Source of the DNA: Nocardia brevicatena NBRC 12119
Lineage (GTDB): Bacteria; Actinomycetota; Actinomycetes; Mycobacteriales; Mycobacteriaceae
NCBI RefSeq assembly: GCF_000308495.1
Contig: NZ_BAFU01000091.1
Coordinates: 1 to 64,000 of the forward strand
Length of the DNA: 64,000 nucleotides
Direction of reading: 5' to 3'
The notes below the pieces were generated by a model, which was not told the origin of the DNA, searched no databases, and worked only from the letters and a program-made list of their open reading frames with translations. The translations under genes were made by a program, and so were the position numbers. Shown here piece after piece: positions 35,251 to 42,210 of the stretch (position 1 is the first letter of the stretch; each line of letters begins with the position of its first letter).

Positions 35251-36810
35251 TCACCGCCGCGGTATCGGAGCCTCTTGCGCGGTATGCGTGGTGACCCGCC
35301 CGGTCTCCAGATAGGTCATCACCGGTTCGTCCACCGCCGCATTGCCCCACCCGAAGGTGCCGTGGTCACCACCCTGCACAGTGATGAGCGAACCGCCGAG
35401 GGCCCGCGCCATGGCCGGGCCAGCCTCGTAGTCGGTGAGCGGGTCGTGGCGGCTGTGCAGGAGCAGCGGCGGGGTGCGCAACCCGGCGCCGCCGATCGGC
35501 ACCGGACGGGTCTGCGGCTCCCATCCGGTGCAGGCGATTCCGGCGCGCACCAGATCGGCGCGAGCGTCCATCACATCGCCGCCGGAGCCGAGCGCCGCGA
35601 CGGCCGACAGCAATCTCTCCGGGCGGGCCGGTACGGCGTTTTCGTTGCAGGTGATGGCGGAGAACACCGCGCGCCCACTGGGATCGGAGCCGGTGATGCC
35701 TCCGATGGCAAGCAGTCGGGAGATATCGGCCGGGTCGGCGTGCGCTTCGGCCATGGCGGTGGCGAAGGCCGGCCAATAGGCGCGGGTGTGGGTCGCCACC
35801 GTGGTGGCGCCCACCAGCGGGACATTCTCGGAACGGCCACCGCCGACCAGCACCCGCATCATGTTCTGTAGTTTTCCGAGCTGCTCGACACCCCCGTCGA
35901 CTCCCTTGCGAACCAGTTCGACCAAAGGCGCGGGCAGGTTTCCGGGCAGGTCACCGGGGCCGGCGGGAGGTGGGGTCAGGTTGGCGTACCAGCCGCCGCC
36001 CTGTTTCTCCACCAGGCCCACCCAGGTGCGATACACCTGCAACGGCGTTGCGCCCAGGTGAAAGACGTTGTCGTGTTCGGCGATCCAGGCGAACAGGTCG
36101 TCCATCCGCTGTTTTCCCGCGGTCTGCTGCCGGGCGAACTCCTCGGTCCACACCCAGTCCGGGTGCACATTGGAGTCCAGGATCATCCGGTCCACGCGTT
36201 CCGGGAACAGCGTCGCGTACACCGCGCCGAGATAGGTGCCGTAGGAGATCCCCAGATAGTCGATGCGGTCCAGACCGAGCGCGGCCCGCACCGCGTCCAT
36301 ATCCCGGACGGTCTGCTCGGTGGTGACGGTGGCCGGATAGCCCGGATGCGCGGATTCGCACGCCTCCCACAGGGAGACGCTGTCGCCGTCGGAATCTGCG
36401 GCGGACATTCCACAGGTGAGAGGGGTGGACCAGCGCAGCCCGCGCGGTTGTACCGCGAACCGGTCGTAGTGGGCGGCCAATTCGGCGGGCAGGGACCGTC
36501 CGCGACTCGCCCAGAAGTCGAGGGTGTCCGCGCCCGGCCCCCCGGGGTTGCCGAAGATGGCGCCGCGGCGCTCACCGGTCGCCGCGATCCTGCTGACGGT
36601 AACCTCGATCCGCGGGCCGTCCGGGTCCGCGTGATTCATCGGAACGGTGAGCACGGCACACCGCACACCCGTATCCGGGGTCACCGAACCCTCCGGGCAG
36701 GGCCCGAACAGGACGGCGGCCCGCGCGGGCGGCGCGGCAAACGAACCGAGGACCACACCCACCGCGGCGAATATCCCCGCAACGCGCGAAAGCCGCAGTG
36801 GGCTCTTCAT
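35251..36810 (-). CDS. Secreted alpha/beta hydrolase, TAP-like (tripeptidyl aminopeptidase type)
   Basis: A 519-residue exported serine hydrolase. A signal peptide (cleavage near APPARA-A, residue ~32) precedes the alpha/beta fold: GNPGGPG oxyanion loop, nucleophile elbow GISYGTYLG, and a C-terminal TAP-like domain with LLLHSRHDPLTDYE (Asp) and GGDHGTFGWG (His). Relatives remove N-terminal tripeptides or hydrolyse small esters outside the cell. The start at 36810 has GGGAGG upstream; the frame open to 37011 is an unsupported extension. Confidence 0.9.
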   Translation of the reverse strand: MKSPLRLSRVAGIFAAVGVVLGSFAAPPARAAVLFGPCPEGSVTPDTGVRCAVLTVPMNHADPDGPRIEVTVSRIAATGERRGAIFGNPGGPGADTLDFWASRGRSLPAELAAHYDRFAVQPRGLRWSTPLTCGMSAADSDGDSVSLWEACESAHPGYPATVTTEQTVRDMDAVRAALGLDRIDYLGISYGTYLGAVYATLFPERVDRMILDSNVHPDWVWTEEFARQQTAGKQRMDDLFAWIAEHDNVFHLGATPLQVYRTWVGLVEKQGGGWYANLTPPPAGPGDLPGNLPAPLVELVRKGVDGGVEQLGKLQNMMRVLVGGGRSENVPLVGATTVATHTRAYWPAFATAMAEAHADPADISRLLAIGGITGSDPSGRAVFSAITCNENAVPARPERLLSAVAALGSGGDVMDARADLVRAGIACTGWEPQTRPVPIGGAGLRTPPLLLHSRHDPLTDYEAGPAMARALGGSLITVQGGDHGTFGWGNAAVDEPVMTYLETGRVTTHTAQEAPIPRR

Positions 36811-36934
36811 ATCGGTACCTCCCGCCGGTCGTGGCAGCGTCCGGCCATCCTGCATTCTGCGCACCGGTACGGAGGGGCACAAGTCGGAGCATGCCCGCGA
36901 CCCCTGTCGAGGGGCGAATCGGCCGGCGACCGAG

Positions 36935-36940
36935 TAACGT
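36935..36940 (+). promoter_or_regulatory. -10 box, likely leaderless transcript of the GNAT gene
   Basis: TAACGT, 6 nt before the ATG at 36947. Confidence 0.45.
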
Positions 36941-36946
36941 CGAGCC

Positions 36947-37258
36947 ATGGCCACCGAGGTCCGCAACAATATCGCGCTGGAGCGCTTCGAGATCCAGGTC
37001 GACGGCACCATCGCGGGCTATGCCGAGTACCAGGACACCGTGTCCGAACGGGCCTTCGTGCACACCGAGATCGATCCCCGCTTCCCCGGTTCGGACTATG
37101 CGCGTGTCCTCATTGCGACAGCGCTGGAGACCACCTACCGCGACGGGCTGGGGGCGCTGCCGATGTGTCCACTGGTGCGCGACTTCTTCGAAACCCGGCC
37201 GGAGTTCCTGCCGATGGTCCCGCACTGGGCCCGGGATCGTTTCGGGCTGTCGCGGTAA
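36947..37258 (+). CDS. YidJ/GtlR-type small GNAT N-acetyltransferase
   Basis: A 103-residue stand-alone GNAT of the short YJDJ type (PF14542-like): FEIQVDGTIAGYAEYQDTV, FVHTEIDPRFPGSDYARVLIATALE with the shortened CoA loop, and CPLVRDFFETRPEF. The target is unknown. It is a single gene with its own leaderless promoter, convergent with the acyltransferase. Confidence 0.85.
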   Translation: MATEVRNNIALERFEIQVDGTIAGYAEYQDTVSERAFVHTEIDPRFPGSDYARVLIATALETTYRDGLGALPMCPLVRDFFETRPEFLPMVPHWARDRFGLSR

Positions 37259-37273
37259 CGGTCGCGGCGGACC

Positions 37274-38035
37274 TCAGTAGGCCGCCACCGCCGCGTCCAG
37301 CGCCTTCTGGAGATCGACGCGCACCAGACGAGCGACCTCGGCGGGGCGCGCCGGCAGCTCGATGACCGGCATACCGAAGTGGAAACTCGCCGATACGACC
37401 TCATTCCTCGTCGGCTCGACCGTGGGATCCGGGCGCGGACCGTAGCTCAGGCCCAAGCTCACCAGCGCCGGCCGGGCACCGAGTTTGGCGGCCCGGAACG
37501 CGATATGCCCGATCCCGCTACCCACCGACTGCACCCGGGTGGAATCGACATCGTTGCAGGTACCCTCCGGGAAAATCGCCAGGCAGTCATCGGCGGCGAG
37601 CCGTTCGGCGCAGATGTCCATCATGCGCTGCCCCGCCGCGTTCACCGCCCGCACCCCGTGGTCCTTACCGCGAAACACCGGGATCCCGCCCATCATATCG
37701 ATCCGGCGCCGCCGCTTCGGTTCTTCGAACAGCTCGTCCTTGGCCAGCACGCGGGTCCGGCCGATGATCGGCCGCAGTTCACTGCGCCAGGCCGCCGCGG
37801 CGACGGTGTAGGGGTCCGACTGGGACAGGTGGTTGATCGCGATGAGCAGTGGCACACCTCGGGCGACCAGGTCGCGGATAGCGGAACGAGCCCCCTCCGC
37901 ATAACCGATCCGCGGGCGATAACGGCGTCCGAGCAGGGCATATGCTCCCTTCGCCTGGAGCCGGTTCTGTCGATGGACGCGATAGAAGTCGTAGACGGTA
38001 TCGCTGTTGTCGAGCAGCACCACAGGCGGTTCCAT
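37274..38035 (-). CDS. 1-acyl-glycerol-3-phosphate acyltransferase-like (PlsC family)
   Basis: A 253-residue acyltransferase. The catalytic H-x4-D motif is NHLSQSD, preceded by LLIAINHL, and the substrate motif is FPEGTCN. It probably acylates a lipid or lysophospholipid at the inner membrane face. The ATG at 38035 is favoured over upstream in-frame starts because a TAGAGT box lies 7 nt before it. It is convergent with the GNAT gene and divergent from the YqgE gene. Confidence 0.83.
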   Translation of the reverse strand: MEPPVVLLDNSDTVYDFYRVHRQNRLQAKGAYALLGRRYRPRIGYAEGARSAIRDLVARGVPLLIAINHLSQSDPYTVAAAAWRSELRPIIGRTRVLAKDELFEEPKRRRRIDMMGGIPVFRGKDHGVRAVNAAGQRMMDICAERLAADDCLAIFPEGTCNDVDSTRVQSVGSGIGHIAFRAAKLGARPALVSLGLSYGPRPDPTVEPTRNEVVSASFHFGMPVIELPARPAEVARLVRVDLQKALDAAVAAY

Positions 38036-38042
38036 TCCGCAG

Positions 38043-38048
38043 ACTCTA
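38043..38048 (-). promoter_or_regulatory. -10 box, likely leaderless transcript of the acyltransferase gene
   Basis: TAGAGT on the minus strand, 7 nt before the ATG at 38035. Confidence 0.45.
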
Positions 38049-38161
38049 CGTCGGATGGGCATCGGCCGCCCGCTCCAATCCGCGCGGCGAGGATGTCCGG
38101 TTCCCAACACAAACCATACGTCGGGGCGGCGCAACAGCGGAATAGCTGCGATGATGGCTGA

Positions 38162-38821
38162 GTGGCACGCGCAGATGACCCCGATGATCGCAAGACCAGC
38201 GGCGGTCGCGGTGGCGGACAGAATCCCGAACCCGGCCGCCGCGGCTTCCGACAGGGCGAGCAGGTAGTACGCGCGGGAACGCTGCTGGTGTCGTCGACCG
38301 ATCTGGCCGAACCCACCTTCCGCCGCACCGTCGTGTACATCATCGAACACAACGACGCCGGAACACTGGGGGTGGTCCTGAACCGTCCGAGCGATACCGC
38401 GGTACACGACGTGCTGCCGCAGTGGTCGCAGGTCTGTGCGGCCCCACGCACGCTGTTCATCGGTGGACCGGTCAAACGCGACGCCGCGCTGTGCCTGGGC
38501 ACGGTTCGGGTGGGCGCGTCCCTCACCGGAGTGTCGGGACTGCGGCGGGTGGACGGACGGGTGGTACTGGTCGATCTCGACGCCGATCCCGACCGGATCG
38601 GCGCACTGGTCGAGGGTATCCGCATCTTCGCGGGATATGCCGGATGGACCTTCGGACAGCTGGAAGGCGAACTGGACAACGACGACTGGGTCGTGGTGTC
38701 GGCACTGCCCAGCGATCCGATCACCAGTCGGCGCGGTGATATGTGGGCCGATGTGCTGCGCCGCCAACCGCTGCCGCTGTCGCTGCTGGCGACTCACCCC
38801 ATCGAGCTGGAACGCAACTGA
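38162..38821 (+). CDS. YqgE/AlgH family protein (UPF0301)
   Basis: A 219-residue protein with the family features: GTLLVSSTDLAEPTFRRTVVYIIEHNDAGTLGVVLNRPS, LFIGGPVKRDAALCLG, RIFAGYAGWTFGQLEGEL, WVVVSALPSDP. The first ~35 residues are a hydrophilic extension. Function is unresolved; it is widespread. The mycobacterial homologue (Rv0038) lies close to leuS, as this one does. The GTG start at 38162 is the longest possibility; a later start is possible. Confidence 0.88.
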   Translation: MARADDPDDRKTSGGRGGGQNPEPGRRGFRQGEQVVRAGTLLVSSTDLAEPTFRRTVVYIIEHNDAGTLGVVLNRPSDTAVHDVLPQWSQVCAAPRTLFIGGPVKRDAALCLGTVRVGASLTGVSGLRRVDGRVVLVDLDADPDRIGALVEGIRIFAGYAGWTFGQLEGELDNDDWVVVSALPSDPITSRRGDMWADVLRRQPLPLSLLATHPIELERN

Positions 38822-38933
38822 ACCATCCGAGAACACGCGGAAATCCCCGTCCACTCGGCGGCAGGGATCTCCGGTGGGTTTCCACCGTTCTTCCTCCGGA
38901 AGGCCGAGGCCGACCGGGCGAATCGGAACCGGT

Positions 38934-39287
38934 TCAGCCGGAACGGAACGAGCGCAGCAGAATTCGTATTCGCCTACGCGGCGACGGCTTGGACGGCGAC
39001 CACGGGACGGCGGCGTCACGGGCGAAACGGGCGGCATCGGCCGCGGTGCCGGTTTTGGGCCGGTGGCGCGCCCACTCGACGAAACGGTCCAGGAAATCCG
39101 GCCCCGCCGCGTACGCGAGCGCGGGATAGTGCTCGGCGATTTCGCGGCCCCGCTTACGCAGCAGCGCCTCCGCGGCGGCGGCGACGGCCGCCCGGTCGAA
39201 GCCCGGCGGAACCGGGTCGCCCGAGACCAACGCGCGCACCAGCGCCGCCTGCTGTTCCCGCAACCGCGGCAGCTCCGAATCGTTCAT
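38934..39287 (-). CDS. Small partner protein of the DUF692 enzyme
   Basis: A 117-residue helical protein: LREQQAALVRALVSGDPVPPGFD, then AAAEALLRKRGREIAEHYPAL, GPDFLDRFVEWARHRP, and a basic tail. It overlaps the DUF692 stop by ATGA, so the two are coupled. In other DUF692 (MNIO) clusters a small helical partner delivers the substrate peptide; this one resembles the shortened partner seen beside TIGR04222 genes in actinobacteria, as far as I remember. It has no signal peptide or membrane helix. Substrate recognition is inferred from position only. Confidence 0.65.
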   Translation of the reverse strand: MNDSELPRLREQQAALVRALVSGDPVPPGFDRAAVAAAAEALLRKRGREIAEHYPALAYAAGPDFLDRFVEWARHRPKTGTAADAARFARDAAVPWSPSKPSPRRRIRILLRSFRSG

Positions 39288-40147
39288 CGCACCCCGGCCC
39301 GGGCATGGGTGGTGATCGGGGCGCGGGCCGCGGCATCGGCGATGGCGTCCAGCTCGTCCAGTAACTCGGCAGCGGGAGGATAGTCGCCGTCGCGTTCGAG
39401 CATCAGCGGCACCGGATGGTCGGTGACGTACTCGGCGACGAGAGCCAGCACCTCGGCCGGGATCGGATGCCGGTGGGTGTCGTGATAGCGGCCGCCGACC
39501 TCCTCGCCGCCCGCGATATGGCAGTAGGCGACCCGGTCGGCCGGTAGGCGCGACAGCTCGGCCAACGGGTCCCGGCGCCGGTTGCGGGCATTGGCGTAGA
39601 CATTGGCGATATCGACGAGCAGGTACACACCCGTGCGGTCGACCAGTTCGGCGAGGAATTCCGCCTCGGTATACCGGTCGTCGGGCCAGTCGAACAACGC
39701 CGCGATGTTCTCCACCGCCAGCGGTACCCCGAGCGCCTCCTGGGTGCGGGTGATATTCGCGGTCAACGCGTCCAGCGCCGCATCGGTACGCGGAACCGGC
39801 AGCAGATGCCCGGCTTCGATACCGCTCGCCCGGACGAAGGCCACATGTTCGCTGACCAGCGGAGCGCCGAGGGTGTCCGCGCAGGCCGCCAGGTGCGCGA
39901 CCCGTCGTTCGTCCACGGGTTCGGCGCCACCGAGCGACAGCGAGACACCGTGCGGGACAACGATCGTCCCGCTACGGCGCAGGCTCTCGAGTTCGTCCGG
40001 AACCAGCACCGCGGCGGCCCGTCCGACCACCGGTAGCGATTCCGCGATGACCTCGCAGAAGTCGAGCCCGTCCAACCGGGCGATCAGCCCGCAGATCTGC
40101 GGCCGCCAGCCGATACCGAGCGTGGCCTCGGGAAGTGGTCCGGACAC
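39284..40147 (-). CDS. DUF692 / MNIO-type multinuclear iron oxidase
   Basis: A 287-residue TIM-barrel protein of the DUF692 family, whose known members (MbnB, TglH, ChrH) use two or three non-haem irons and O2 to modify Cys residues in peptides. The expected ligands are all visible: H66 (PHGVSLSLGG), H101 (SEHVAF), E146 (VEN), D179 (DIANVY), H210 (CHIAGG), D223 and H225 (HDTHRH), E251 (ERDGDYPP). It is central in a three-gene operon: 3 nt after the TIGR04222 gene, and overlapping the next by 4 nt. The Cys-containing tail of the upstream product is the obvious substrate candidate. The chemistry in this subgroup is inferred. Confidence 0.88.
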   Translation of the reverse strand: MSGPLPEATLGIGWRPQICGLIARLDGLDFCEVIAESLPVVGRAAAVLVPDELESLRRSGTIVVPHGVSLSLGGAEPVDERRVAHLAACADTLGAPLVSEHVAFVRASGIEAGHLLPVPRTDAALDALTANITRTQEALGVPLAVENIAALFDWPDDRYTEAEFLAELVDRTGVYLLVDIANVYANARNRRRDPLAELSRLPADRVAYCHIAGGEEVGGRYHDTHRHPIPAEVLALVAEYVTDHPVPLMLERDGDYPPAAELLDELDAIADAAARAPITTHARAGVR

Positions 40148-40150
40148 CGC

Positions 40151-41071
40151 TCACCCGCCGCAGCCACCGCAGCCACCGCACCCGCCGCCGCCGCACCCGC
40201 CACCCCCGTCGCCACCGCCACCGTCGCCACCGGCGTCTCCGCCACCGCCGCCCCCGTCGACCTGCTGAGCCGATATCGACTCCGACAGACCCGGGTCGAG
40301 CACCATCAGCGCGGCGGCACCGTACACCGCGACCGCCGCCGCGGCGGCATCCGGGCCATATGTGGTGTAGGAGGGAGAATTGGACGGACGCAGATGCCGG
40401 TTGCCCATGGTCGCGCGCTCCCTGGCGACCCGGCCCATCGGGGTGAGCCGCACCGGGGTCACTATCCGCCACCAGGCGAGGCCCATCAGCACCAGGATGA
40501 TTCCGAGGATCACCACCGGGTTGCCGTTGATCAGGCCGGCGACGAACCGCACCCCGCCCAACAGGCCGATGATCGCGACCGGCATACCGGCGTCGCGCAG
40601 GGTGCGCCGGAGATCGTCCCCGGCCAGGTAACCGCGCCGGACGAGCTCGGCGCGCAGCGTCTCCAGCGGACCGTGCACCAGCCGGGTGGTGGTGGCGATC
40701 GACTGTTCGGATCGGTCGAGCCGTTCGTGCACGGTCAGCGTGAACGAATCGAGCCCGGCCCGGTGGCGGGTATCGGACCGGCGCACCGCGGCGCCGGTGG
40801 AATCGACGAGATCGTGGCTGCGCAGCAGTGCGACCGCCGCCATCACCGCGCGTTCATCGCTGAACAGCATGCCCGTCTCGGGGGCGGTCAACTGTTCGGC
40901 AGGCGGCTCGACCGGCGCCCCCGTCGCCTTCCAACGCAATCGGAATCCGACGGCGACGGCCAGCAGCGCTATCGGCACATATACCCAGAGAAACGCCGAA
41001 CCGGAGATTCCCCAGGTTTCGCCTGCCGCGTACACCTGGGGGTATACAACCACACGGTCGATACTGTCCAT
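40151..41071 (-). CDS. TIGR04222-type membrane protein with C-terminal Gly/Cys tail
   Basis: A 306-residue protein. One helix lies near residues 20-40 (FLWVYVPIALLAVAVGFRL), a soluble alpha-helical region at ~60-165, two close helices at ~170-215 (PVAIIGLLGGVRFVAGLI; PVVILGIILVLMGLAWW), and an Ala-rich helix before the tail. The last ~40 residues are almost only Gly, Asp and Cys, ending CGGGGCGGCGGCGG with Cys at 293, 298, 301 and 304. This low-complexity Cys tail on a membrane protein is the mark of the TIGR04222 family. It is first in the operon with DUF692; the tail looks like a modification substrate. The start at 41071 has GGGAGG upstream; the frame to 41290 is an extension without support. 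Confidence 0.82.
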   Translation of the reverse strand: MDSIDRVVVYPQVYAAGETWGISGSAFLWVYVPIALLAVAVGFRLRWKATGAPVEPPAEQLTAPETGMLFSDERAVMAAVALLRSHDLVDSTGAAVRRSDTRHRAGLDSFTLTVHERLDRSEQSIATTTRLVHGPLETLRAELVRRGYLAGDDLRRTLRDAGMPVAIIGLLGGVRFVAGLINGNPVVILGIILVLMGLAWWRIVTPVRLTPMGRVARERATMGNRHLRPSNSPSYTTYGPDAAAAAVAVYGAAALMVLDPGLSESISAQQVDGGGGGGDAGGDGGGGDGGGGCGGGGCGGCGGCGG

Positions 41072-41183
41072 CCCGCCTCCCGGCCCGCGCACCAGTGATC
41101 CCTTCAGTATCGGGCCGGATCCCCGAGCGCGCCATGGTGTTTCGATGACCGGGCCGTAACCGACACATGGCATCCTGGGGGAG

Positions 41184-41561
41184 ATGAAGCCCTTCCAGGC
41201 CAATCCGGCACCCGCCCGCGGTACGGCGAGCCGTGAACTGTTGCGGTTCGCCCTCCGCCGGCATGAGATCGTGCTCCGGCAGACCCGCATCCGCCCCGGC
41301 GGCAGCAGTGGTTGGCACTACCACGACGGCACGCTGTTCGTGCTGGTGACGAAGGGAACACTGGACCATCCAGGGAAACACGCGCATCCGGTCTATCGGC
41401 GAGGACGCGTCTTCCGCGAGCCCAGCGGGCCGAAGTACCCGCATATCGCCCGCAACCGCGGTGCCGAGACCGTGGGTTTGCTGGTGTGCTATCTCAACCC
41501 TGCGGGCAGCCCGCTCTCACGCAGTATCGATCCCCCGAACGGGACGGCGGAGCAGACCTGA
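41184..41561 (+). CDS. Cupin-domain protein
   Basis: A 125-residue single cupin. The metal-binding motif 1 is GGSSGWHYHDGTLFVLVTKG (two His), and motif 2 is weak (EPSGPKYPHIARN). Such proteins bind a metal and a small carboxylate or act as sensors. It is divergent from the TIGR04222/DUF692 operon (112 bp between starts), so sharing a regulatory region is possible. The ATG at 41184 has GGGGGAG very close upstream. Confidence 0.75.
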   Translation: MKPFQANPAPARGTASRELLRFALRRHEIVLRQTRIRPGGSSGWHYHDGTLFVLVTKGTLDHPGKHAHPVYRRGRVFREPSGPKYPHIARNRGAETVGLLVCYLNPAGSPLSRSIDPPNGTAEQT

Positions 41562-41586
41562 GGGCTACGCGACCTCGCCGCTCCGT

Positions 41587-41994
41587 TCAGAAAGCGGGCC
41601 GGCAGGTATCGCGCAGCGAGCACGCCCCACAGGACTGTCCACAGCCACCGACCGGAGCGGGCGGCGCAACCGCCTCGGCTGCCCGGGCACCCGCGTCGGC
41701 ACCGATACCCAGGGCGTACAGCGCGACCACCCCGACACCGAGGGCGATCGGCAGCCCGACGAGACCATCCACCGCGTTCACCACCAGCGCACCCGCACCC
41801 AGCAGCGTCGCGGCGCCGATCGTGGTGGGGGCGGCGATACGATTCGCGGCCCGGAAGGCGGCCTCGTCGCGGAGGGCGGCCTCGGTGCGCACACCGAAGA
41901 AACGGTTCGGCCGCAGCCGGCCGGTCAGCCCGAGGACACCCGTCACCAGGGCCGATATGGCCAAGACGAAGAGGACGAGGGCGACGACGAACAC
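41587..41994 (-). CDS. SdpI-like membrane protein with Cys-rich C-terminus
   Basis: A 135-residue protein with three to four membrane helices and the SdpI-family loop GRLRPNRFFGVRTEAALRDE. Family members act in immunity or signalling for secreted toxins in Bacillus; in actinobacteria the role is open. Unusually it ends with GGCGQSCGACSLRDTC, a C-x3-C-x2-C-x5-C cluster suited to metal binding or disulfides. It is convergent with the cupin gene. No partner toxin is visible. Confidence 0.78.
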   Translation of the reverse strand: MFVVALVLFVLAISALVTGVLGLTGRLRPNRFFGVRTEAALRDEAAFRAANRIAAPTTIGAATLLGAGALVVNAVDGLVGLPIALGVGVVALYALGIGADAGARAAEAVAPPAPVGGCGQSCGACSLRDTCRPAF

Positions 41995-42210
41995 CGGGTG
42001 AGCCTATCGCAGGTATTTCGCGGCCACGCTGCCGGCCCGGCCGGGGGCCACCGCCGGAGACGGGGGTCACACGGCCCGAAGGGCCGGAACGCGGCCCGCG
42101 GCGGGGACCGGCGCAACGGCGGTGTCACCCTTTTTGGGCTTGTCAAGGCCCACGTCTTACGCTGTTCGACGACGTGATATCTCCGGATCGGCAGCAGAGA
42201 AGGCAGGACC

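Noticed and set aside
40144-40265. GC-rich triplet-like repeat that could be taken for a CRISPR or VNTR
   Set aside because: It encodes the Gly/Asp/Cys tail of the TIGR04222 protein; there are no spacers and the repeat is irregular.
42002-42210. T-box riboswitch before leuS
   Set aside because: GC-rich inverted repeats are present, but no T-box TGG-type bulge or specifier loop could be identified.
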